This document shows, piece by piece, positions 29,353-37,396 of a DNA stretch of 64,000 nt. The notes beneath the pieces were generated by a model. That model worked only from the letters and a program-made list of their open reading frames with translations. It searched no databases and was not told the DNA's origin. A program made the translations under genes and the position numbers. Position 1 is the stretch's first letter. Every line of letters starts with the position of its first letter. Location: positions 85,755 to 149,754 of the forward strand of contig NZ_MVHH01000004.1 of NCBI RefSeq assembly GCF_002086515.1. Reading direction: 5' to 3'. The stretch is from Mycolicibacter arupensis. GTDB lineage: Bacteria > Actinomycetota > Actinomycetes > Mycobacteriales > Mycobacteriaceae.

Positions 29353-30555
29353 GTGAACCTCGACCCCAACCAGACGCCGCTGCGCGAAGCCTGTGACACC
29401 GGTCTGCTCGCCGGGGTGGTGACGCTGGTGTGGCAGCGCGGCACGGTGCTGCAGGTCAATGAGATCGGTCACCGCGACGTCGGCGCCGGTCTGCCGATGA
29501 CGCGCGACACGATCTTCCGGATCGCCTCGATGACCAAACCCGTCACCGTCGCCGCCGCGATGACCCTGATCGACCAGGGCCGGCTACGCCTGAGCGACCC
29601 GATTTCCCAATGGCTGCCGGAGCTCGCCACGCCGCGGGTGCTGGTCGACCCCGCCGGTTCACTTGAGGCCACCACCGCGGCGCGACGAGCGCTCACGGTC
29701 GAGGACCTGATGACGCACCGCTGCGGCATCGGCTACGCGTTTTCGGTGCCCGGCCCGATCGCGCGGGAGTATCAGCGGTTGCCGTTCGGGCGCGGACCCG
29801 AAGCCTGGCTGACGGCGCTGGCCGCGCTGCCGCTGGTGGACCAGCCCGGTGAGCGCTTCACCTATGGGCACGGCACCGACGTGCTCGGTGTCCTGCTGTC
29901 GCGGATCGAGGGCAAGCCCCTGCCCGAGGTGCTCGAGGACCGAATCCTGGGCCCGCTCGGGATGACCGACACCGGCTTCTCGGTGACTCCGCAGGCCCGC
30001 CGGCGCAGCGCCACCATGTACCGCGTCGATGGAGACACCCTGCGCGACGACGCCATGGGGCCGGTGCCGATCACGACACCTGCGTTTCCCAACGCCGGCG
30101 GCGGCTTGATGTCCACCGCCGATGACTACCTGGCGTTCGCCCGTATGTTGCTGGCCGACGGCATGTTTGACGGCACCCGGATCCTGTCGGCACAGGCGGC
30201 GCGGGCGATGCGCACCGATCGGCTCACCGATGAACAGAAGCGCCACCCGTTCCTGGGAGCCCCGTTCTGGGTCGGCCGCGGGTTTGGGCTCAACCTGTCG
30301 GTGGTGACCGATGCGGCAAGATCCCAGCCGCTGTTCGGGCCCGGTGGTGACGGCGCATTCGGCTGGCCGGGCGCCTACGGCACCTGGTGGCAGGCCGATC
30401 CGTCCGCCGACCTGATCCTGATCTATCTGGTGCAGAACGCCCCGGCGCTGTCCACCGACATGGCCGCCGCGGTCGCCGGCAACACCGCGATCGCCAAGCT
30501 GCGGGTCGCGCAACCGAAGTTCGTCCGCAGGACCTACGCGGCGCTGGGCCTATAA
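29353..30555 (+). CDS. Serine beta-lactamase-family hydrolase
   Basis: The 400-residue protein belongs to the class C beta-lactamase/penicillin-binding-protein-like family. It has the SxxK motif in IASMTKPVT, the YxN-type motif as YGHGT and a late GWPGAYGTWW segment in place of KTG. There is no signal peptide, so it is probably a cytoplasmic esterase or peptidase-like hydrolase rather than an antibiotic-resistance enzyme. The GTG at 29353 starts just outside the pyr leader, divergent from pyrR. Confidence 0.85.
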   Translation: MNLDPNQTPLREACDTGLLAGVVTLVWQRGTVLQVNEIGHRDVGAGLPMTRDTIFRIASMTKPVTVAAAMTLIDQGRLRLSDPISQWLPELATPRVLVDPAGSLEATTAARRALTVEDLMTHRCGIGYAFSVPGPIAREYQRLPFGRGPEAWLTALAALPLVDQPGERFTYGHGTDVLGVLLSRIEGKPLPEVLEDRILGPLGMTDTGFSVTPQARRRSATMYRVDGDTLRDDAMGPVPITTPAFPNAGGGLMSTADDYLAFARMLLADGMFDGTRILSAQAARAMRTDRLTDEQKRHPFLGAPFWVGRGFGLNLSVVTDAARSQPLFGPGGDGAFGWPGAYGTWWQADPSADLILIYLVQNAPALSTDMAAAVAGNTAIAKLRVAQPKFVRRTYAALGL

Positions 30556-30614
30556 CGCTTTTAACCGCTGATAACTCGGTCTCGGGTCACGCCCGTTGAG
30601 CATCAGAGCGCGCA

Positions 30615-30672
30615 TCGAGTGTGCGGTTTGACAGGCCATTGCGCGATTTGGCCAACCACAACGCACACTCGA
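30615..30672. terminator. Long-armed inverted repeat between convergent genes
   Basis: TCGAGTGTGCG (30615-30625) and CGCACACTCGA (30662-30672) are perfect 11-bp arms around a 36-base interior. The repeat lies between the ends of the beta-lactamase-like gene and the azoreductase-type gene and may end both transcripts or be a dispersed palindromic element. Confidence 0.5.
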
Positions 30673-30692
30673 CACGATGGTGGCCACATGTT

Positions 30693-31325
30693 TCATCCCC
30701 CCGCAAGCTCGTGGCCGGCGCGACGGGCCTCCTCCAGGGCGGCGTGGCGCATCTGCTCGCGCTCCTCGGCGGTCCAGCGCGTGGTCGGTTCGAAGACCAG
30801 GGTCTCAACGCTGTAGCCCAGCATGGTGAACACGTACTCCAGATACGGACGCTGAAAGTCCTGCAGATCGGGGCGGTCGCCGTCATAAGCGCTGGAACGC
30901 GTCAAGATGAGCTGCAGCGGCTTGCCCTGCCCCAACGTCCCGACGTGCTCGCCGCGCTCATTGAGGGTGAAACTGGCGATCGGTTGCACGATCACGTCGA
31001 TCCAGGCCTTCAACGCATGCGGCACATGCCAATTCCACATCGGCGAGGACACCACCAGGCGATCGAAGGCTCGCACCCGCTCGATCTCGGCCAGGATCTG
31101 GGACCAGATCTGCTTCTGCTCCGGGGTTTGCCGCTCCCCGTAGAGCGGGGCGAACTTGGCGAACGCGGCCTCTCGGCCGAAGGTGACCACATCATCGGCC
31201 CATACCGAGAAGCGTTCGACCTCGCCGACGACGGCCACCGGAGCGGCACCGAGAAACTCCTGAGCCAGCGCCGAGGACAACGAGTGTTCCTGCTTGGGGC
31301 TGGCCTCCACCCACAGTGTCTTCAT
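30693..31325 (-). CDS. Azoreductase-type FMN-dependent NAD(P)H oxidoreductase
   Basis: The 210-residue protein has a flavodoxin-like fold of the AzoR/NAD(P)H-quinone reductase family: VEASPKQEHSLSSALAQEF forms the FMN phosphate loop, and SSPMWNWHVPHALKAWIDVI is the characteristic MxNxxxPxxLKxWID motif. ATG 31325 has GGAG seven bases upstream; the GTG two codons earlier is less likely. It starts 9 bp after the acyl-CoA-dehydrogenase-fold gene and could supply reduced flavin to it. That coupling is inferred. Confidence 0.9.
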   Translation of the reverse strand: MKTLWVEASPKQEHSLSSALAQEFLGAAPVAVVGEVERFSVWADDVVTFGREAAFAKFAPLYGERQTPEQKQIWSQILAEIERVRAFDRLVVSSPMWNWHVPHALKAWIDVIVQPIASFTLNERGEHVGTLGQGKPLQLILTRSSAYDGDRPDLQDFQRPYLEYVFTMLGYSVETLVFEPTTRWTAEEREQMRHAALEEARRAGHELAGG

Positions 31326-31334
31326 CGCCACTCC

Positions 31335-32495
31335 TCAGATCATCGAGATCGGTGAGATCTTCACGCCGGCCTCGAGGGCACCGGCCAACTCACGGGCTAC
31401 GTCGTAGTCGTACACGACATGACCGCAGATCACATCGACATCGCGTTTGGCGCGCTGAAGCGGGTTGGCCAGGAACTGCGCGCTGGCGCCGGAGGCCTCG
31501 AGCAGATCGGCGATGACGGCGCGCGATTCGTGCACGATGTGCGCCGCCGCCGCCCGGGCATCGGCGCGAACCGGGCGGGGAATCCGCTCACGCGCGTCCA
31601 CCGCGTCCTGGATTCGTCCGACGGTGTCGCTGAGCAGTCCGTTAAGGGCCCGCAAACGCACCCGCGCATCTCCCAGGCGAATCTGCGCGGACGGCTGATT
31701 CTTCTGCGCCACACCCGAATACGCCATGACGCGCTCGGTCAGACGCTGGGCGAACAGGTCGGCGACCCGTTCGGCCGAACCAAGCGCGGGCATCGCCGCG
31801 CTCAGCGCCAGCGCCGGCACCATCGGCCACCGGTAGGCCGACGCATCATGCAGGTGCGCGCCGGGAGCGGTACCGGAATAGATGTCCACGACCCTGACCA
31901 GCCGGTGCGCCGGGACGGTCACGTCCTCGATGATCACGTCGTTGGATCCCGTGGCCCGCATTCCCGCGGTGTGCCAGACGTCCTCGACGCGGATCTGACT
32001 GGCCGGCAACAGCGCCAGCGCCGGGTAGGGGGCATCGTCGGGACCGCAGAGCGCTCCGACCATGATCCAGTCGGCGTCCATCACCCCGGTAGCCCACGAC
32101 CACCGTCCGGACAGCCGGATTCCATCACCGTCGGGCACTCCGCGACCGGTCGGGGCCAGCGGCGCGGGACACAGCACCGGCCCATCGGCGAACACCTCGT
32201 CTTGGGCCTGCTCGCCAAAGAGCGCCAGCATCCAGTTGTGCAGCATGTAGAACCCCAAGGTCCACGCGCTGGAGGCGCAGCCATGCGCCATTCGCCGAAT
32301 CGGATCGAGGATCTCGGGAAACTCGGCCTGCACCCCGCCATAGCGCGCCGGCAGCAGCAGGCCGGCCAGACCGGACTCACGGAACTCGGTGACGGTGTCC
32401 GCGGGCAGGCGGCGCAGCTCTTCGGCTTCTGCCGCGCGTTGCGCAAGCCGGGAGGTGAATTCGTCGGTGATCGCGGCTGCGGTGATGGTCTCCAT
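31335..32495 (-). CDS. Acyl-CoA-dehydrogenase-fold flavoprotein, HsaA/DszC-like
   Basis: The 386-residue protein has the acyl-CoA dehydrogenase fold (LLPARYGGVQAEFPEIL in the N-terminal helical part, a central beta domain with WSWATGVMDADWIMVGAL, and a C-terminal helical domain). It resembles group D flavin monooxygenases such as HsaA and DszC more than true dehydrogenases: no clear catalytic Glu is seen, and the SGxWxWATGxxxADW pattern is shared with that group. Such enzymes need reduced FMN from a partner reductase; the azoreductase-type gene follows 9 bp downstream. The substrate is unknown, possibly an aromatic or organosulfur compound. Confidence 0.8.
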   Translation of the reverse strand: METITAAAITDEFTSRLAQRAAEAEELRRLPADTVTEFRESGLAGLLLPARYGGVQAEFPEILDPIRRMAHGCASSAWTLGFYMLHNWMLALFGEQAQDEVFADGPVLCPAPLAPTGRGVPDGDGIRLSGRWSWATGVMDADWIMVGALCGPDDAPYPALALLPASQIRVEDVWHTAGMRATGSNDVIIEDVTVPAHRLVRVVDIYSGTAPGAHLHDASAYRWPMVPALALSAAMPALGSAERVADLFAQRLTERVMAYSGVAQKNQPSAQIRLGDARVRLRALNGLLSDTVGRIQDAVDARERIPRPVRADARAAAAHIVHESRAVIADLLEASGASAQFLANPLQRAKRDVDVICGHVVYDYDVARELAGALEAGVKISPISMI

Positions 32496-32507
32496 GCGCG
32501 GACGCTA

Positions 32508-32525
32508 CCATACCTTTTAGTATGG
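32508..32525. promoter_or_regulatory. Palindromic operator candidate between TetR and the flavoprotein gene
   Basis: CCATAC and GTATGG flank six bases in CCATACCTTTTAGTATGG. It fills most of the 33-bp gap between the TetR stop and the start of the HsaA/DszC-like gene. Position and symmetry suggest that the TetR protein encoded next to it controls a promoter for the two flavoprotein genes. Confidence 0.5.
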
Positions 32526-32528
32526 AGG

Positions 32529-33107
32529 TCAGTGTCGCAGCATGACGTCGAGGAATTGTTCACGCCAGCCCGCCGCGCGTGAACTCGACCGCACACCGGC
32601 CAGATGCAGAACTCCGATACCGGCGGCAAACGTGGCGTTGGCACGCATGTCGGCCTCCTCCTTATCGAAACCGTCGTCGACAAACGCCTGCCGGACCGCG
32701 GCGAGCACCCGCTGATCCGAACTGCGCACCGCCGCGGCGACGGCATCCTCCGAGCGGGCCCATTCGCGCATCGCGCGTTCGAGCATCCAGTGGGAGGGCC
32801 CTACCAAAGCGGTCATCATGTGCGACAACCGTTCACGCGGCGGCAAGCCAGAGAGCGCGTCGAAGTCGCCACGATCGGCGTCGCGGACGGCCGCCCAGGT
32901 GTCGACCAAGGCGCTGCGGTAGGCCTTCATGTCGGTGAAATGCCAGTAGAAGCTGCCCTTGGTGACCCCGAGCCGCTTGCAGAGCCGGTCGATGGTCAGC
33001 GCCTTGAGCCCGTCCGCGGCCAGAATCCGAAAGCCCGCCTGCACCCAGTCCTGAACCGACAACCGGGAATTGCCCCCCGAACTACCTGCGGAGTCAGACC
33101 TGGCCAT
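32529..33107 (-). CDS. TetR-family transcriptional regulator
   Basis: The 192-residue protein has a TetR DNA-binding domain (GLKALTIDRLCKRLGVTKGSFYWHF) and a C-terminal helical domain ending in LDVMLRH. It starts 6 bp after the flavoprotein/HEAT gene and precedes the HsaA/DszC-like gene by 33 bp, with the palindrome in that gap. It probably regulates the two downstream flavin enzyme genes. The ligand is unknown. Confidence 0.9.
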   Translation of the reverse strand: MARSDSAGSSGGNSRLSVQDWVQAGFRILAADGLKALTIDRLCKRLGVTKGSFYWHFTDMKAYRSALVDTWAAVRDADRGDFDALSGLPPRERLSHMMTALVGPSHWMLERAMREWARSEDAVAAAVRSSDQRVLAAVRQAFVDDGFDKEEADMRANATFAAGIGVLHLAGVRSSSRAAGWREQFLDVMLRH

Positions 33108-33113
33108 GACCAG

Positions 33114-35823
33114 TCAGCGTAGTGAACCGGGTTCTTCCTGCAAGGCCCGACGCGCATACGCGCGAACGTCGGCATCGTTGTCCTTGAGCGCGAACCCCAA
33201 CGCATCGCGGGCCGCGACATCGGATCCGGCCCAGCGAGTCAGCCCCAGCACGGCGGCTTTGCGCACGTCAAGATGCGGGTCCTCCAGTGCCACAGTCAGC
33301 AATGGCACAGCCGCGTCGGCTGGCCCGCCGACCAGGGCACGGGCCGCGCCAACCCGAACCTGCCACGCCGACTCGCGCAATGCCGGTGACACCACGGCGA
33401 GGTCCTGAGGCCCGCAGCCGATCTCGCCGAGCGCGGCCAGCGCCGCGGCTCGCACCAGTGGGTCCGGATCTCCGATCAGGACTCGCACCGTATCGGCACC
33501 GGCCCGCAACGTCGACAAGGCATTGGCCGCGGCGACGCGCACTTCCCGATTGCCGTCGGCTGCGGCGATTGCCACCGTCGCTGCGTCGTCGACTGAGACC
33601 AGTGCGCGCACTGCTTCGATGCGCACCCGATGGTCGGAGTCGGCCAGTGCGGCCCGGTAGTCCGCCGAGTCTCCGACACGCCGGCTGGACAACAGGTACA
33701 CCACGCAGGCCCGCACCACCGGATCCGGCGAGTTCAACTGTGTACCGGCCAACTCCGGATCCCCGACCACTTCGACCAGCTCACGCGCACCGTCGGCAGC
33801 GGTCCGGCGTACCGAGGAGTCAGAATCGGCGAGCGCGCCGAACAGCGCGGCGGCATAGCCGTCCGGAGTGTGCTCGCTCAACGCGGCGACCGCGGTACGG
33901 CGCACCGCCGGATCGGGATCACCGAGGTATCCGGCCAAATCAGCCAACGTCGGCTCCTCCAGCGCGACGACCGCCGCGATCCGGGGTGACGGCGGGTGCA
34001 CCGCGGCCGGAGCCGCAACCCGCGACCTCGCGGTCGCCGGAGCCGAACCGCCCAGCAGCGGGGGCTGCGGCACCGCATGCACGGACTGGTCGGTCGGCGG
34101 CAACCCGTCCAGTTCCGGCACGGCCACGAAGTAGGGGGCGACCGGTCGCTTGAGGAATTCCATTGCACCGTCGGCACGTTTGCGCACGTTGAGGTGGTAG
34201 CCCCACTGCGCGTCGTCACGACCGGGCAGGTCGGCGCGGTCGTGGTACAGACCCCAGCGGGATTCGGTACGAGTCAACGATGACCGGGCGGCCAACTCCG
34301 CGCAATCACGAATGAACGACACCTCGACGGCGCGCATCAGCTCGTGCGGGCTGCGGGCGCCCATCTCGGCGATCTCACCGCGCATCCGCTCAAAGGTCTG
34401 CACCGCCAGCGACAGTTTGGCAGCCGACTTCGGCGGCGCCACATAGTCGTTGACGAACCGGCGCAGCTTGTACTCCACCTGCGGCTGCGGAGGACCGTCA
34501 GGATGGCGCAACGGGCGATAGATCAGCTCGTGAGCCTCGGCGAGCTGGTCGGCCGGCAGCTCCGCCGGCGCCGTGACCTCATTCAGCGTTGCTGCCGCAT
34601 CCGCGCCGGCGAGGTCGCCGAACACGAAGGCGCCGATCATGTAGTTGTGCGGCACACAGGCCAGGTCGCCGGCGGCGTACAGGCCGGCAACCGTGGTGCG
34701 GGCATTCTCGTCGACCCACACTCCCGAGGCGGAATGCCCCGAGCACAAACCGATCTCGGAAATGTGCATCTCGATGTCGTGAGTGCGGTAGTCGTGACCG
34801 CGGTTAGCGTGAAAGGTTCCCCGGGTGGGCCGCTCGGTGGTGTGCAGGATGTTCTCCAGCGCCGAGAGCGTCTCGTCGGGCAGGTGCGACACCTTGAGAT
34901 AGATCGGCCCGCGCGCGGAGTCGATCTCCGACTTGACCTCGGCCATCATCTGACCGGACCAGTAGTCGGAGTCGACGAATCGCTCCCCCAGCGAATTCAC
35001 CTGATAACCGCCGAACGGGTTGGCCACATACGCGCAGGCTGGTCCGTTGTAATCCTTGATCAGCGGGTTCACCTGGAAGCACTCGATGCCGGACAGCTCG
35101 GCGCCGGCATGGTAGGCCATCGAGTAGCCGTCGCCGGCGTTAGTCGGGTTCTCGTAGGTGCCATACAGGTAGCCCGACGCGGGCAGCCCGAGGCGACCGC
35201 ACGGCCCGGTGGCCAGGATTACCGCCTTGGCGCCGACGGCCACGAATTCGCCGGTGCGGGTGTGCAATGCGGCGGCCCCCACCGCCCGGCCGTCGCGAGT
35301 GAGCACCCGCACCGGCATCAGCCGATTCTCGATGCGGATCTTCTCCCGCATCGAGCGTTGCCGCAGCACCCGGTAGAGCGCCTTCTTGACGTCCTTGCCC
35401 TCGGGCATCGGCAGCACGTAGGAGCCGGAACGGTGCACCCGACGTACCGCGTACTCACCATGTTCGTCCTTCTCGAACTTCACCCCATAGCGTTCCAGCC
35501 GCTGAACCATCGCGAAGCCGCGGGTGGCGGTCTGATAGATGTTGCGCTGGTTGACGATTCCGTCGTTGGCGCGGGTGATCTCGGCGACGTAGTCCTCGGG
35601 CTCGGCCTTGCCGGGGATCACGGCGTTGTTGACGCCGTCCATGCCCATCGCCAGCGCCCCGGAGTGGCGCACGTGGGCCTTTTCCAGCAGCAGCACCTGC
35701 GCGCCGTGCTCGGCGGCGGTGAGCGCGGCCATAGTGCCGGCGGTGCCCGCCGATCACCAGCACGTCGCAGTCCAGCCGCTGCGGTGTGGCGGCATCCGGG
35801 ATCTGCAGGGGCGCCAACGTCAT
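33114..35823 (-). pseudogene. AprA-like flavoprotein with C-terminal HEAT repeats, frameshifted in the FAD motif
   Basis: Two minus-strand frames together make one protein of about 900 residues. The first (from ATG 35823) gives DCDVLVIGG, then the frame changes near 35748 and continues at TAGTMAALTAAEHGAQVLL in the frame ending at 33114. Adding two bases would restore the FAD motif VIGGGTAGT. The rest is intact: IKDYNGPACAYVANPFGGY and SGHSASGVWV resemble adenylylsulfate reductase alpha (AprA) and fumarate reductase-like flavoproteins. The last 270 residues or so are HEAT/PBS-lyase-like repeats (DPDPAVRRTAVAALSEH). The ATG overlaps the ATPase stop. A sequencing error in a GGC run is as likely as true loss, since the remaining 870 codons are open. 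Confidence 0.8.
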
Positions 35824-36551
35824 GAGTGCTCCAATGCGGTGAGGATGGCGGCGCGCAGTCCGGGTTCGGCTCGGCCACTGCGTGGTTCAGGGACGTCGAC
35901 CAGGGCCCGCAGTGGCTCTCCGGCACGCCCGAGCACCGCGACCCGGTCACCGAGTGCCAGTGCCTCGTCGACGTCGTGGGTGACGAACACGATCGTGGTC
36001 GGGTGGGATCGCCAGGTGTCGATCAGCAGCGCCTGCATGGCGGCGCGGGTGGCGCTGTCCAGCGCCCCGAACGGTTCGTCCATCATCACCGCACGAGGTG
36101 CGCCGGCCAGGCCGCGGGCCAGCTGAACCCGTTGCCGCATCCCCCCGGAGAGGCTCTTCGGCAGATAGTCGCCGAAGCCGGTCAGCCCGAGCTCAGCGAT
36201 CCACCGGTCGGCTTCGGCGCGCCGCCCGGTGCGCGGTACACCGCGCAGTCGCAGCGCCAGCTCGATGTTGGAGCGGACCGAACGCCACGGCAGCAGCGCG
36301 TTGTCCTGAAACACCACGCCGCGGTCCCGCGAGGTGGTCCTCACCTCGGCGCCGTCGGCCAGCACTTGCCCCTGATCAGGGAGCAGTAACCCGGCCAGGG
36401 CGCGCAGCACTGTCGACTTGCCGCAGCCGGATGGGCCGGTCAACACCAGGATCTCGCCGGGACGCACCGCCAGGCTCAGCTCGTCGATAACCGGAGAGTC
36501 GGTGTAGGACAGCCGGACCCGGTCCAGTGTCAAACTCATGCCGACCGTCAT
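35820..36551 (-). CDS. ABC transporter ATP-binding protein (SsuB/TauB type)
   Basis: The 243-residue ATPase has Walker A LTGPSGCGKST, Q-loop in FQDNALLPW, signature LSGGMRQR, Walker B VMMDEPFGALD and the H-loop VTHDVDEAL. This is the nitrate/sulfonate/taurine importer subclass. ATG 36551 overlaps the permease stop by four bases; the ATG four codons later is an alternative. It works with the permease and lipoprotein encoded just upstream. Confidence 0.93.
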   Translation of the reverse strand: MTVGMSLTLDRVRLSYTDSPVIDELSLAVRPGEILVLTGPSGCGKSTVLRALAGLLLPDQGQVLADGAEVRTTSRDRGVVFQDNALLPWRSVRSNIELALRLRGVPRTGRRAEADRWIAELGLTGFGDYLPKSLSGGMRQRVQLARGLAGAPRAVMMDEPFGALDSATRAAMQALLIDTWRSHPTTIVFVTHDVDEALALGDRVAVLGRAGEPLRALVDVPEPRSGRAEPGLRAAILTALEHS

Positions 36552-37396
36552 CGCCCGTTCTCCGCACTGCGCGGCAGCCAGCGGGTCAGCCGCCGCCCGA
36601 CCGTCTCCACCGCAGCCGAGGTGGCGAACCCCAGTACGCCGATGGTGATGATGCCGACGAACACGTCCGGGTAGGCCAGCACGGTGTAGGCCTGCCAGGT
36701 GCGATAGCCGATGCCGAGGCGCCCGGAGATCATCTCCGCGGAGATCACGCATATCCACGACACACCCATGCCGACCGATAGGCCGCCGAAGACCCCGGGA
36801 AGGATGCCCGGAATCACCACCTGGCTCAACACATCCCAGCGTCCGCCGCCCAGGGTGCGGACCGAGTCCTCCCACAGTGTGGGCAGTGCGCGCACCGCGT
36901 GCCGGGTGCTGACCAGGATCGGGAAAAAGGCGGCCAGGAACGTGATGAACACGATGCCCTGTTCGCTGGCCGGAAAGAGCAGGATCGCGACCGGAACCAG
37001 CGCGATGGCCGGGATGGGCCGGATCAGTTCGGTGAGCGGGCCTACGACGTCGGCGGCCACCCGCGATCTGCCCAGCAGGATTCCGGTGGCGACCCCGACC
37101 GTCGCGGCCAGACCGAAGCCGGTGAGGATCCGGATCAGTGACTGGGCCAGATCCAGCCAGTAAGCCTCGGTGCCCAACCGGCGCACCAACGTGGTGAAGA
37201 CCTCATCGACGGTCGGCAGGGTGTCGAACCGCAGCCACCACCGCACGTCGGCGACGGTCAGCGCCTGCCACAGCCCTAGTGCGGCCGCTACCGAGGCCAG
37301 CCGCAGCAGCCAGGACCACCTTAGGGTCCGGGCCCGGCGCGGTATGGCGCCGACCGGAGCAGACGCCGCCGGGGCGCCGGCGAGGACCGCCGTCAC
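36548..37396 (-). CDS. ABC transporter permease (SsuC/TauC type)
   Basis: The 282-residue protein has six or so membrane segments and the EAA loop LGGGRWDVLSQVVIPGILPG that docks on the ATPase. It fits the BPD-type permeases of nitrate, sulfonate and taurine importers. GTG 37396 overlaps the lipoprotein stop by four bases (GTGA), so translation is coupled. Confidence 0.92.
   Translation of the reverse strand: MTAVLAGAPAASAPVGAIPRRARTLRWSWLLRLASVAAALGLWQALTVADVRWWLRFDTLPTVDEVFTTLVRRLGTEAYWLDLAQSLIRILTGFGLAATVGVATGILLGRSRVAADVVGPLTELIRPIPAIALVPVAILLFPASEQGIVFITFLAAFFPILVSTRHAVRALPTLWEDSVRTLGGGRWDVLSQVVIPGILPGVFGGLSVGMGVSWICVISAEMISGRLGIGYRTWQAYTVLAYPDVFVGIITIGVLGFATSAAVETVGRRLTRWLPRSAENGR

Noticed and set aside
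29353..30555. Beta-lactamase-like gene read as an antibiotic-resistance gene
   Set aside because: It has no signal peptide and the KTG motif is not canonical. It is more likely a general serine hydrolase.
34344..35825. A 493-codon plus-strand open frame opposite the AprA-like gene
   Set aside because: It is antisense to a gene with clear family motifs; only the minus strand reads as protein.
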